Assembly (NCBI GenBank): GCA_021776135.1
Contig: JAJFGL010000018.1
Span: forward strand, 1 to 50,087
Direction of reading: 5' to 3'
Source of the DNA: Kiloniellaceae bacterium
GTDB lineage: Bacteria > Pseudomonadota > Alphaproteobacteria > Kiloniellales > J153
DNA length: 50,087 nt
Shown: positions 40,298 through 50,087 of the stretch, piece by piece
Numbering within the stretch: position 1 is the first letter of the stretch
Layout of the letters: every line of letters starts with the position of its first letter
Program-made: the position numbers and the translations under genes
The notes under the pieces: generated by a model
What the model was told of the DNA's origin: nothing
Databases searched by the model: none
The model's input: the letters and a program-made list of their open reading frames with translations, nothing else

Positions 40298-41931
40298 AGC
40301 CCTTTGGTTTTTTCCCTGAGCGCGAACTTTTGAATCTTGCCGGTCGAGGTCTTGGGCAGCGCGCCGAAAACCACATGCCGGGGGGCCTTGAAGTGCGCCA
40401 TGTTGTCGCGGCAGAAAGCGACGATCTCCGCCGCCGCCGCCGCCGCGCCGGGCTTTAGCTCGATAAAGGCGCAGGGGGTCTCGCCCCACTTCGGGTCCGC
40501 CTTGGCGACCACGGCGGCGGCGGCGACCGCCGGGTGCCGGTACAAGACGCTCTCGATCTCGATCGAGGAGATGTTCTCGCCGCCGGAAATAATGATGTCC
40601 TTAGAGCGGTCCTTGAGCTCGATATAGCCGTCCGGGTGCCAGACCCCCAGATCGCCGGAGTGAAACCAGCCGCCCTTGAGCGCCGCCCCGGTCGTCGCCG
40701 GGTTTTTCAAATACCCCTTCATGACGATGTTGCCGCGCAGGAAAACCTCGCCCAGGGTCGCGCCGTCGCGCGGCACCGGGATCATTGTTTCCGGGTCCGC
40801 CACCATGAGGTCCTCCAGCACCGGGTACTTGACCCCTTGGCGCGATTTCAGGGCGGCCTGTTGTTCGTTTGGCAGGCCGTTCCATGCCTCCTGCCAGGCG
40901 CAGACCACCGAGGGGCCGTAGGTTTCGGTCAGGCCATAGGCGTGGGTGACCTCGATACCGGCCGCGGTCATGGCTTCCAGGACCGGCGCGGGCGGCGGCG
41001 CGGCGGCGGTCATCATGTGTATCTTTTGGCTGAAGCCGCGGCGCTCGCTATCGCTGGCCGCCAGGATGGTTTGCATGACGATGGGCGCGCCGCACAGGTG
41101 GGTCACGCCATGATCGGCGAAGGCGTCGTGAATGGCCTTGGCCTCGACCTTGCGCAGGCAGACATGGGTGCCCCCCAGCGCGGTCACGGTCCAGGGAAAG
41201 CACCAGCCGTTGCAATGGAACATGGGCAGGGTCCAGAGATAGACCGGATGGGGCGCCATGGCCCAGGCCTGAATATTACCCAGGGCGTTCAGATAGGCGC
41301 CCCGGTGATGATAGACCACGCCCTTGGGGTCGCCGGTGGTGCCGGAGGTATAGTTGAGGGAGATCGCTTGCCACTCGTCGTCCGGCGGCGCCCAGGCGAA
41401 GTCCGGGTCGCCGCCGGTCAGGAATTCTTCGTAGTCCAGGGCGCCCAGGCGCTCGCCCCGCTCGTCCCCGGCTTGCGGGTCGTCGATGTCGATAACCAGG
41501 ATATCGCGCGCCGCCAGGGCCAGGGCCGGCTTGACGATGGCCGCGAAGGCGGTATCGGCGATCAGGACCTTGGCTTCGCCGTGTTCCAGGATAAAGCCGA
41601 TGGTGGCGGCATCCAGGCGCACATTAAGCGCGTTCAGGACCGCGCCCGCCATGGGCACGCCAAAATGGGCCTCGAACATGGGCGGCGTGTTGGGGGCCAT
41701 GACCGCCACCGTATCGCCCGGCGCGATGCCGTGTCGCCGCAGGGCGGAGGCGAAGCGGCGGCAGCGGCCATAGGTCTCGGCCCAGGTTTGCCGCGCCGCG
41801 CCATGGACCACCGCCGTGCGCTGGGGATAAACCTCCGCCGTGCGCGCCAGAAACGACAGCGGCGTCAGGGCCGCGAAGTTCGCCGCCCCGGGGGCGAGGC
41901 CGGTCTCATCGGCTTTGGAGGTCTCGTTCAT
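40294..41931 (-). CDS. Acyl-CoA synthetase (AMP-forming)
   Basis: A 545-residue ANL-superfamily ligase. The P-loop is LNYTSGTTGDPKGVVYHHRG, followed by THAYGLTETYGP, GWFHSGDLGVWHPDGYIELKDR and the catalytic Lys in PKTSTGKIQKF. The GNIQAWAMAPHPVYLWTLPMFHCNGWCFPW segment is characteristic of medium-chain and methylmercaptopropionate-CoA ligase-type enzymes. It activates a carboxylate with ATP through an acyl-adenylate. It may act with the acyl-CoA dehydrogenase and SDR genes nearby, though those are not in the same transcript. The exact substrate is undetermined. It converges on the CHAT gene with a three-base overlap. Confidence 0.9.
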   Translation of the reverse strand: MNETSKADETGLAPGAANFAALTPLSFLARTAEVYPQRTAVVHGAARQTWAETYGRCRRFASALRRHGIAPGDTVAVMAPNTPPMFEAHFGVPMAGAVLNALNVRLDAATIGFILEHGEAKVLIADTAFAAIVKPALALAARDILVIDIDDPQAGDERGERLGALDYEEFLTGGDPDFAWAPPDDEWQAISLNYTSGTTGDPKGVVYHHRGAYLNALGNIQAWAMAPHPVYLWTLPMFHCNGWCFPWTVTALGGTHVCLRKVEAKAIHDAFADHGVTHLCGAPIVMQTILAASDSERRGFSQKIHMMTAAAPPPAPVLEAMTAAGIEVTHAYGLTETYGPSVVCAWQEAWNGLPNEQQAALKSRQGVKYPVLEDLMVADPETMIPVPRDGATLGEVFLRGNIVMKGYLKNPATTGAALKGGWFHSGDLGVWHPDGYIELKDRSKDIIISGGENISSIEIESVLYRHPAVAAAAVVAKADPKWGETPCAFIELKPGAAAAAAEIVAFCRDNMAHFKAPRHVVFGALPKTSTGKIQKFALREKTKGL

Positions 41932-41969
41932 GGCATTCCGTAAAAGTAGTTGGATCGAGCTATAACATT

Positions 41970-42145
41970 CCCTCCCCCCTTGAGGGGGAGGGTTAGGGTG
42001 GGGGGAAGCGCGTCAGCGCGTCAAGAGACTCTTCTTTTCTTCACGGTTCCGGCGCCGCCGTGAAGGGAAAAACAAAAAGTGGATTGTTCGACGCGCGGAC
42101 GCGCGCCCCCCCCACCCTAGCCCTCCCCCTCAAGGGGGGAGGGGG
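41970..42145. repeat. Inverted pair of family A units forming a 176-bp element
   Basis: The left unit (41970-42005) starts CCCTCCCCCCTTGAGGGGGA and ends in the tail GGGTTAGGGTGGGGGG; the right unit (42106-42145) is its near-perfect reverse complement, so the tails face inward and each unit's core lies outermost. About 100 bases of non-coding sequence lie between. This accounts for most of the 316-base gap between the two ligase genes; nothing else is recognised in it. Confidence 0.82.
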
Positions 42146-42247
42146 CTTTTTTTCAATCCTGCAACCTGCGCTGCATCAATTGCATGGCCCGGTCTTTTGC
42201 CGCATTCTTTGCCCAAGCCGTGAGAAAAACCTGGGAGGATTCCGCTA

Positions 42248-44146
<1,899 letters not shown>

Positions 44147-44149
44147 CAT

Positions 44150-44926
44150 ATGCGCCTGAAGGATCAAGTCGCCGTCATCACCGGCGCGGCCAGAGGCATC
44201 GGCTTGGCCTGCGCCAAGCGTTTCGCCGCCGAAGGCGCCAAGGTGGTGCTGTCCGATGTCTCGGCCGAAGCCGGCGAGCAAGCGGCGGAGGAGATTCAGG
44301 CCAGCGGCGCCGACGCGATCTTCGTGACATGCGATGTCGGCGACAAGGCCCAGGTCGAGGCCCTGATGGACTCCGCCGTGGCTGCCTTCGGCCGGCTCGA
44401 TATCCTGGTCGCCAATGCCGGCATCGTCCACACCAGCGACTTTCTGGAGCTTGAGGAAGCCGATTTCGACCGGGTGATCCGGGTCAATCTCAAGGGCGTG
44501 TTCCTGAGCGGCCAGGCCGCCGCCCGGCGCATGGTCAAGCAAGGCGGCGGCGGGGCTATCGTCAACATGTCCTCGGTCAACGCGGTCATGGCGATCCCGG
44601 CGATCACGCCTTATGTGGTGGCCAAGGGTGGGGTCAATCAGTTGACCAAGGTCATGGCCCTGGCCTTGGTGGAACACGGTATCCGGGTCAACGGCATCGG
44701 TCCCGGCTCGATCGCGACCGAGATGGCCGAGGCGGTTTTGAGCGATCCGGAAAAGCGCCGGGGCGCGCTCTGCCGCACGCCCATGGGCCGCTTCGGCGAA
44801 CCGGACGAGGTCGCCAAGATAGCGGTGTTCCTGGCCTGCGGCGATTCCAGCTACATCACCGGCCAGACCATCTATCCCGACGGCGGCCGCATGGCGCTGA
44901 ATTACACGGTGCCGGTGAAGGAGTAA
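44150..44926 (+). CDS. SDR-family oxidoreductase
   Basis: A 258-residue classical short-chain dehydrogenase/reductase. The cofactor motif is TGAARGIGLACAKRF with the Asp-ending second strand (VVLSDVS), favouring NAD. The NNAG-type element is ANAGIV, and the catalytic residues are the Ser of MSSVNAV and Tyr-x-x-x-Lys in PYVVAKGGV. It should oxidise a hydroxyl or reduce a carbonyl on a small metabolite, possibly a hydroxyacyl-CoA given the PrpE-like gene three bases upstream. A perfect family B hairpin lies just downstream. Confidence 0.92.
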   Translation: MRLKDQVAVITGAARGIGLACAKRFAAEGAKVVLSDVSAEAGEQAAEEIQASGADAIFVTCDVGDKAQVEALMDSAVAAFGRLDILVANAGIVHTSDFLELEEADFDRVIRVNLKGVFLSGQAAARRMVKQGGGGAIVNMSSVNAVMAIPAITPYVVAKGGVNQLTKVMALALVEHGIRVNGIGPGSIATEMAEAVLSDPEKRRGALCRTPMGRFGEPDEVAKIAVFLACGDSSYITGQTIYPDGGRMALNYTVPVKE

Positions 44927-44942
44927 GTGTTGTAGCCGGCAC

Positions 44943-45032
44943 ACCGTCATCCCGGACCCCGATCCGGGATCTTTTGTCAAAGCCGTGCTCGCTACTACCA
45001 GAAGATCCCGGATCGGGGTCCGGGATGACGGT
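44943..45032. repeat. Perfect 31-bp family B hairpin
   Basis: Left arm 44943-44973 (starting ACCGTCATCCCGGACC) and right arm 45002-45032 are perfect reverse complements over 31 bases, with a 28-base loop. It lies between two convergent genes and may act as a bidirectional RNA 3' end. Confidence 0.9.
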
Positions 45033-45085
45033 CTTTTGTGTATGCGATCTGCTTCGTGCCTTCGTGGTGACTCTTCTTTTATCCG

Positions 45086-46045
45086 CTAATCCGCCTCGAT
45101 GTAGCGCCCGAAGCGTACCGCCGATTCGCCCCGGCGCAGGCGGCGCGAGGGCATGATGAGGACGCAATTGTCATAGGGCGTGGTCACGGGCTTGGCGCCG
45201 TCGTGGCCGATGACCGTGCCGGCCTTGGGTAGCATCTCCATGCCGCGAAAGTCCTGAGCGAAGGCGAAGCTATCGGTTTCGATAGTGACCGGGCCCGTCA
45301 CCTCGATGAAACTTTGCGCGGGCGGCGGTTCCTTGGCCAGGTGCGGGGCGGCGAAGCTTGCTTCGACGGTGCCCGTGTGCCGCAAAAACCGTAACGCGGT
45401 TTCTATCGCCACTTGGCCGCTGCTTGCCTCCCAATGCTGGCCGCATTCGACCAGCAGCGCGTTCTTTTCGCTGCCGGGCGATGCGAAGGCGCCGTAGTCG
45501 CGCAGGCGGGTGCCGGCGGCGTGACCGGCGTCGCTGACCACGGTGCGCGGCACAGCGGTCGCGCGCGCCAGGCGCCGGCCCTTGGCCAAGGGCCCGGCCA
45601 TCATGAGCGGCACGGTCGGGTTCTGCATGGAATGAATATCGAGCAGTAAATCCACCGTATCGACCAGGGGCCGGAGCTCGCGCGCCCGGCGCAGCTCGCG
45701 GCTGCCGCGCGGGCCGTCCAGGACCTCGGCGCTCCAAACCCGGTTGAAGTCCTCGTCCAGATAGCGCGAGGCGGTGGGGTTGCCGGGATCGAAGCTCTCA
45801 TAGGCGGCGACATTGGCGAAGGCCAGGGTGAGGCGGCCCTTGATAGGACGCACCTTGTTGCGCAAGAGGAAATCCAGGGCGATGGCGCCGCACAGTTCAT
45901 TGCCATGGACCACGGCGCTGAGCATGACATGGGGCCCCGGCGTCCCGCTGTCGAAGCTGGCGGCGTAGTCAATCCCCGTGTTGCCGGCCCGGTAAGGGCC
46001 GATATCGGGGGCTTGAAGCTCGATTTTAGAAACTGGATGGGCCAT
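45086..46045 (-). CDS. Succinylglutamate desuccinylase / aspartoacylase family hydrolase
   Basis: A 319-residue zinc carboxypeptidase-like protein. The HxxE zinc motif is SAVVHGNELCGAIALDFLL, the distal His is in DLLLDIHSMQNPT, and the general base Glu may be in LVECGQHWE. Members remove acyl groups from N-acylated amino acids or ectoine derivatives. The substrate here is unknown; the surrounding genes give no strong clue. The PilZ gene ends 18 bases upstream on the same strand. Confidence 0.9.
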   Translation of the reverse strand: MAHPVSKIELQAPDIGPYRAGNTGIDYAASFDSGTPGPHVMLSAVVHGNELCGAIALDFLLRNKVRPIKGRLTLAFANVAAYESFDPGNPTASRYLDEDFNRVWSAEVLDGPRGSRELRRARELRPLVDTVDLLLDIHSMQNPTVPLMMAGPLAKGRRLARATAVPRTVVSDAGHAAGTRLRDYGAFASPGSEKNALLVECGQHWEASSGQVAIETALRFLRHTGTVEASFAAPHLAKEPPPAQSFIEVTGPVTIETDSFAFAQDFRGMEMLPKAGTVIGHDGAKPVTTPYDNCVLIMPSRRLRRGESAVRFGRYIEAD

Positions 46046-46063
46046 GGCCCCATCCTAGAGATT

Positions 46064-46387
46064 CTAAAGAATCAGGCAAATACAGCGCAAAACGCGCTCC
46101 AGATCGCTACTCGGTACTTGGAGTTCCATGCCGGCGGACTTGCCTTCCCGCCAGGCGATACGGCCGCACAAGGTGCCGGCGACCGGATGGTCGATGGCGA
46201 TGACCTTGCCTTGGGGCACCTTGTCCTCGAAGCGCAATTTCAGGCCGCCAAGGGAAATGTCCTCGACAAAGCAGGTATAGGTCTGGCCGCCCGACATGGC
46301 GGTCAGCGGCGCCTGCTTGGCGACGTCGATGCGGTTGTGCCGTCTCGACTCTTCTTGCTGTTGCCCACTCGACTTGGTTTGAACCAT
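46064..46387 (-). CDS. PilZ-domain protein
   Basis: A 107-residue single-domain protein expected to bind cyclic di-GMP. The RxxxR motif is RRHNRIDV and the (D/N)xSxxG motif is EDISLGGLKLRF, both intact. It may regulate motility, exopolysaccharide or another surface trait by protein contact. The frame reaches 46435, but the ATG at 46387 gives a shorter leader before RRHNR; 46435 remains possible. It is probably co-transcribed with the downstream aspartoacylase-like gene. Confidence 0.87.
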   Translation of the reverse strand: MVQTKSSGQQQEESRRHNRIDVAKQAPLTAMSGGQTYTCFVEDISLGGLKLRFEDKVPQGKVIAIDHPVAGTLCGRIAWREGKSAGMELQVPSSDLERVLRCICLIL

Positions 46388-46501
46388 GCCAATCCCAGAA
46401 CGGTCGCGCGGACACGGGTCCGCACCAGACTGCATTTTCGGTCAACGCGGTTAACGAAGTCTTTCCAAGTCCCGGTATTTCGCCGCGCCGGGCGCCGGCG
46501 C

Positions 46502-47995
46502 TCAGAAATCGCTCCTGACCCGCCGCACGGCGTCGCGCCAACCGGCGTAGCGGGCCTCGCGGGCTTGTTCTCCGGCGCGCGGTTCGAAGCGCCCGGCGCT
46601 TTGCCAGGTGGCGGAAATTCCCTCCAGGCCCTCGAAGAATCCGTTATGGAGTCCGGCCAGGCAGGCCGCCCCCAGGGCCGTGGTCTCGGCCACCGCCGGC
46701 CGCTCGACCGGCACCGCCAGCACGTCGGCCAGGGTTTGCAGCATCCAGTCGTTGGCCACCATGCCGCCATCCACCCGTAGAGTTTCAAGCTCGGCGGCGC
46801 CGTCGGCGCGCATGGCTTCCAAGAGGTCGCGGGTTTGAAAACACACCGCCTCAAGGGCGGCGCGGACGATTTCCGCCGGGCCGCTGGCGCGGGTCAGCCC
46901 CAGGATCGCCGCCCGCGCGTGCGGGTCCCAATAGGGCGCGCCCAGGCCGGTGAAGGCGGGCACCATGTAAACCTCTTGTTCCGGGCCGGCGCTTTGCGCC
47001 AGGCTTTCCGTCTCGGCCGCGGTCGCGATAATGCCCAAACCGTCGCGCAGCCATTGGACCGCCGCGCCGGCGACGAAGATGCTGCCCTCCAGGGCATAGG
47101 CGGTTTCGCCCCCGATGCGGTAAGCGATGGTGGTCAGAAGCCGGTTGTTCGACCGCAGCGGCTCGCTCCCCGTGTTCATAAGCGCGAAACACCCGGTCCC
47201 GTATGTCGACTTGGTCATGCCCGGACGGAAACAGGCTTGGCCGACGCAGGCCGCCTGCTGATCCCCGGCGACGCCGCGAATGGGGATCGGGACGCCGAAC
47301 AGGTGTTTCGGCGTGGTCCCGTAATCGCCGTCGCTGTCGCGCACCTCGGGCAGGATCGCGGCCGGCACCTTGAAGATCTCCAGCAGGTCGCTGTCCCAAG
47401 CCTGGCGTTTAATGTCGAACAACATGGTGCGGGCCGCGTTGGTGGCGTCGGTCGCATGGACCGCGCCTTCGGTCAGGCGCCAGATAAGGAAAGTGTCGAT
47501 AGTGCCGAAGGCCAGCTCGCCCCGCACCGCGCGGCCGCGGGCGCCGGGCACGGAATCGAGTATCCAGGCGATCTTGGTGGCCGAGAAATAGGAATCAATT
47601 AGCAGGCCGGTGCGCTCCTGCACCATGTCCGCGTGGCCCTCTTCACGCAGGTCTTCGCAAATATCCGCCGTGCGCCGGTCTTGCCAGACTATCGCCCGGT
47701 GAATGGGGACGCCGGTTTCGCGGTCCCAGATCACCGTTGTCTCGCGCTGATTGGTGATGCCGATGGCGGCGACTTGGGCGGGATCCAAACCCGCGTCGCG
47801 GATCGCGCCGCGCGCAACCTCTAGCGTATCGCGCCAGATATCTTCCGGGTCGTGCTCGACCCAGCCGGAGCGGGGGAAATGCTGCGCGAACTCTTTCTGC
47901 GCCTGGCCGAGCGGACGTCCGGACGAATCGAACAACATGGCGCGGCTGCTGGTGGTGCCCTGGTCCATGGCCAGAATCGCGCGTGCGCCCGTCAT
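46502..47995 (-). CDS. glpK: Glycerol kinase
   Basis: A 497-residue FGGY-family kinase that phosphorylates glycerol to glycerol-3-phosphate. Diagnostic parts: [11 protein letters not shown] at the N-terminus, [36 protein letters not shown], the active-site Asp in [12 protein letters not shown], and [10 protein letters not shown]. Length and motifs are those of bacterial GlpK. No facilitator or dehydrogenase gene is adjacent. It is divergent from hsp20, sharing a 198-base gap with the FNR-type site. Confidence 0.95.
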   Translation of the reverse strand: MTGARAILAMDQGTTSSRAMLFDSSGRPLGQAQKEFAQHFPRSGWVEHDPEDIWRDTLEVARGAIRDAGLDPAQVAAIGITNQRETTVIWDRETGVPIHRAIVWQDRRTADICEDLREEGHADMVQERTGLLIDSYFSATKIAWILDSVPGARGRAVRGELAFGTIDTFLIWRLTEGAVHATDATNAARTMLFDIKRQAWDSDLLEIFKVPAAILPEVRDSDGDYGTTPKHLFGVPIPIRGVAGDQQAACVGQACFRPGMTKSTYGTGCFALMNTGSEPLRSNNRLLTTIAYRIGGETAYALEGSIFVAGAAVQWLRDGLGIIATAAETESLAQSAGPEQEVYMVPAFTGLGAPYWDPHARAAILGLTRASGPAEIVRAALEAVCFQTRDLLEAMRADGAAELETLRVDGGMVANDWMLQTLADVLAVPVERPAVAETTALGAACLAGLHNGFFEGLEGISATWQSAGRFEPRAGEQAREARYAGWRDAVRRVRSDF

Positions 47996-48091
47996 CCGTT
48001 TCCTCCCCTATTTTCTGTCGTGCCGCGCGTCATGGTGGGTTTCTTGCAAGGAAAGATCAAGCCGGCGATTTCCTCGCTAGAAAGCGTTTGC

Positions 48092-48105
48092 TTGACCTGA
48101 ATCAA
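48092..48105. promoter_or_regulatory. FNR/FixK-type binding site upstream of hsp20
   Basis: TTGACCTGAATCAA matches the TTGAY-N4-RTCAA consensus of FNR/FixK/DNR-type regulators at all fixed positions. Its centre (48098.5) is about 95 bases before the hsp20 ATG; a class II start near 48140 would fit. A -10-like GATGTA occurs at 48124-48129. It lies about 97 bases from glpK on the other strand. Confidence 0.6.
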
Positions 48106-48193
48106 GGCACATTCGGCGGCAATGATGTAGGTATGACGCTATGCGGGCTGGCGGTTCGTCCGGCCCGGAACGGAAATGCGGAGGGTTGGAAAA

Positions 48194-48736
48194 ATGTCGA
48201 AGAGCGTTACCGCCGCCAAGGCGGGCAAGCAGGAACGCGGCGAGAAAGCGAAGGCGGCGCCAGGGGCGTATCCTTTTCTGGCGTTGCGCGATCAAATGGA
48301 TCGGCTGTTCGACGATTTCATGAGGGATTGGCGCATGCCGTCGCCGTCACGCGACTTTTTCGGCCTGGCGCCCCTTGGGATGCCGCCGTGGGGTCAGGGC
48401 GATGTGGATGTGCGTTTCGACGTTACCGAAACCGAGGACACGATCGAGGTTACCGCGGAGCTGCCCGGTCTCGATGAAAAGGACGTTGAGCTTTCCGTGG
48501 CCGATGGGGTGCTGACCGTCAAGGGCGAGAAAAAATCGGAGAAAGAGACGAAGGACCGCGACTACTGCATGTCGGAACGGCACTACGGTTCTTTCTCCCG
48601 CGCCATGCGGATGCCCGATACGGTCGATCAAAACAAGGTCAAGGCCAGATTCGACAAAGGCGTCTTGAGCATCGTGCTGCCCAAGCGCGCCGAAACCAAG
48701 GTCAAGAGGAGGAAAATCGAGATTTCTAAAACTTAG
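48194..48736 (+). CDS. Small heat-shock protein (Hsp20)
   Basis: A 180-residue alpha-crystallin-domain chaperone that binds unfolding proteins without ATP. The conserved domain begins VDVRFDVTETEDTIEVTAELPGLDEKDVELSV and ends with the strand KGVLSIVLPKR; the I-x-I/V-type C-terminal motif is KRRKIEI. The N-terminal arm is basic and Ala/Lys-rich, longer than usual. ATG 48194 follows GGAGGG at about 48180-48185; 48176 is an alternative. A FNR-type site lies upstream, so oxygen-linked expression is possible. Confidence 0.93.
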   Translation: MSKSVTAAKAGKQERGEKAKAAPGAYPFLALRDQMDRLFDDFMRDWRMPSPSRDFFGLAPLGMPPWGQGDVDVRFDVTETEDTIEVTAELPGLDEKDVELSVADGVLTVKGEKKSEKETKDRDYCMSERHYGSFSRAMRMPDTVDQNKVKARFDKGVLSIVLPKRAETKVKRRKIEISKT

Positions 48737-48763
48737 ACCGCGTCACGGATTCTGCGCTGGCGC

Positions 48764-50086
48764 TTAAAATTGCGCCTCGTCCATGGCCAAGGCACTGTGC
48801 GCGCCGCGCATGGCTGCGGTGGCTTCGGCGGCGGCGCGAGGCAAGATGTTGCCGGCGTAGAAGCGGGCGGTTTGGATCTTGGCTTCCAGGAAGGATCGGC
48901 CGGATGGTGTATCGCCGGCGTTTAAGAGACGCTGGGCCGCCGCCGCCGACCGCGCCATGAGCCAGCCGCCCGCTACGGTCGCGAAAAGGCGCAGGTAAGG
49001 CGTGGCGCTGGCCGCCGCGAGGCGCAAGTCCTTGGCGCCGTTCTCCAGTAACCAATCGGTTGCCTCGTCGAGGCCGATCAAGGCTTCGCCAACCGCCTTG
49101 GCTTCGGGGGAGTTCATGGCCGTTATCTCGGAACGCATTTCCAATAACAAACCCGCCGCCGCCGCGCCCTGGTCGCGCAGGATCTTGCGCATGACCAGAT
49201 CCAGGGCCTGGATACCGTTGGTGCCCTCGTAAAGCTGGGCGATACGGGCGTCGCGGACGAGCTGTTCCATGCCGTGTTCGCGAATGTAGCCGTGGCCGCC
49301 GAAGATCTGCACGCCCAAGTTCGTCACGTCGAAACCGATGTCGGTGAAATAGGCCTTTACGACGGGGGTGAGCAGGGCGACCAGATCGTCCGCTTCCTGG
49401 CGGGCCTTGGGATCCGGGTGGCGCTCAGACACATCGACGGCGGTGCCGATCCAGATGGCCAGAGCCCGCGCGCCCTCGACATTGGCGCGCATGGTGAGCA
49501 GGGTCTTGCGCACATCCGGGTGGACGATGATCGGGTCGGCGGCCTTGTCGGGGGCCTTGGCGCCGGATAGGGCGCGGCCCTGCAGCCGCTCGCGCGCATA
49601 GGCGACGGCGGATTGGTAGGCGGTTTCAGCGAGGCCCAGGCCCTGGATGCCAACGGCCAGGCGCGCCACGTTCATCATGGTGAACATCGCCCGCATGCCG
49701 GCGTGCGGCGTGCCGACCAGATAGCCTTCCGCCTCGTCGAAGTTCATGACGCAGGTGGAGGATGCCTTGATCCCCATCTTGTGCTCGATGGCGCCGCAGG
49801 CGACGCCGTTGCGCGCACCACAGGCGCCGTCGGCGGCGGGCAGGAACTTGGAAACGGCGAACAGCGAGATGCCTTTGATGCCGGCCGGCGCATCGGGCAG
49901 CTTGGCGAGGACCAGGTGAACGATGTTCTCGGTGAGATCGTGCTCGCCGGCGGAGATGAAGATCTTGGTGCCGCTGATCTTGTAGCTCTGCACGCCGGCG
50001 ATGGCGCCGCCGTCGGCGGGCACCGCCTTGGTGCGGATGAGGCCCAGGTCGGTGCCGCAATGGGGCTCGGTCAGGCACATGGTGCC
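48764..50086 (-). CDS. Acyl-CoA dehydrogenase with C-terminal extension (partial)
   Basis: The 3' part, about 440 residues, of a long acyl-CoA dehydrogenase (full family length near 590-600). The reading frame is open to the window edge; the first residues GTMCLTEPHCGTDLG are the internal substrate-binding motif, so the N-terminal third lies outside. Present are FISAGEHDL, the catalytic Glu in QLYEGTNGIQALDL, and the extra C-terminal helical domain (about 120 residues) found in the FadE-like branch. It should begin beta-oxidation of a fatty acyl-CoA. It converges with hsp20, with a 27-base gap. Confidence 0.93.
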   Translation of the reverse strand, partial: GTMCLTEPHCGTDLGLIRTKAVPADGGAIAGVQSYKISGTKIFISAGEHDLTENIVHLVLAKLPDAPAGIKGISLFAVSKFLPAADGACGARNGVACGAIEHKMGIKASSTCVMNFDEAEGYLVGTPHAGMRAMFTMMNVARLAVGIQGLGLAETAYQSAVAYARERLQGRALSGAKAPDKAADPIIVHPDVRKTLLTMRANVEGARALAIWIGTAVDVSERHPDPKARQEADDLVALLTPVVKAYFTDIGFDVTNLGVQIFGGHGYIREHGMEQLVRDARIAQLYEGTNGIQALDLVMRKILRDQGAAAAGLLLEMRSEITAMNSPEAKAVGEALIGLDEATDWLLENGAKDLRLAAASATPYLRLFATVAGGWLMARSAAAAQRLLNAGDTPSGRSFLEAKIQTARFYAGNILPRAAAEATAAMRGAHSALAMDEAQF

Positions 50087-50087
50087 C

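Noticed and set aside
38558-40489. 643-residue antisense open frame across the CHAT gene
   Set aside because: Shadow frame; the sense strand encodes recognisable CHAT motifs.
40534-41943. 469-residue open frame opposite the acyl-CoA synthetase
   Set aside because: Shadow frame; the opposite strand has complete ANL-superfamily motifs.

Overview
The window looks like a chromosomal segment of a GC-rich alphaproteobacterium. The clues are a complete squalene/hopene block (hpnB-C-D-E-shc-hpnG, with hpnH and hpnA on the facing strand), many short GC-rich palindromic repeats in the intergenic gaps, strong preference for G/C in third codon positions, and short or overlapping gene junctions. A Rhodospirillales-like lineage fits best, but this is inference from gene content. 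I see no rRNA, tRNA, CRISPR array, prophage or complete insertion sequence.

Layout. 344-7040: five tightly packed genes, a CoA-dependent catabolic operon (acyl-CoA dehydrogenase, ADP-forming acyl-CoA synthetase, a CaiD-like hydratase) that also carries an N,N-dimethylformamidase-like protein and an agmatinase-family ureohydrolase; a convergent FAD amine oxidase follows. 8911-14753: a sigma-54 response regulator, an ArsR/AHSA1 pair, an EamA exporter, a HAD hydrolase, a class I glutamine amidotransferase and an HD hydrolase, followed by a PhyH fragment. 15232-22671: hopanoid operon. 22814-26232: a GIY-YIG nuclease gene boxed in by repeats, then hpnH, hpnA and a sugar/choline-type nucleotidyltransferase on the minus strand. 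26504-31017: polyamine-type ABC importer. 31236-35317: nitrilase-family amidase, type III glutamine synthetase GlnT and three small membrane or unknown proteins. 35686-36532: ubiX and a small ydcH-like gene. 36801-40297: a lipoprotein plus a large exported CHAT (caspase-like) protein. 40294-50086: acyl-CoA ligases, an SDR, an aspartoacylase-like hydrolase, a PilZ protein, glpK, hsp20 and a partial acyl-CoA dehydrogenase.

How the genes work together. The hopanoid genes run from squalene synthesis (HpnC/D/E) to cyclisation (Shc) and side-chain extension (HpnH, HpnG); HpnA and the coupled nucleotidyltransferase may act on a head group. The ABC importer, nitrilase and GlnT suggest uptake and use of amine or amide nitrogen, and the ureohydrolase, DMFase-like enzyme and amine oxidase fit the same theme. 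The least explained units are the exported CHAT/lipoprotein pair and the CaiD/DMFase/ureohydrolase operon.

Intergenic space is dominated by three repeat families. Family A is a unit with core CCTCCCCCCTTGAGGGGGAG and an asymmetric tail. Family B has arms around CCCGGACCCCGATCCGGG. Family C contains CCTTCGACAAGCTCAGGATG. A 324-bp element at 35337-35660 combines A units inside with B-type terminal inverted repeats, and a second, left-truncated copy lies at 7091-7329.
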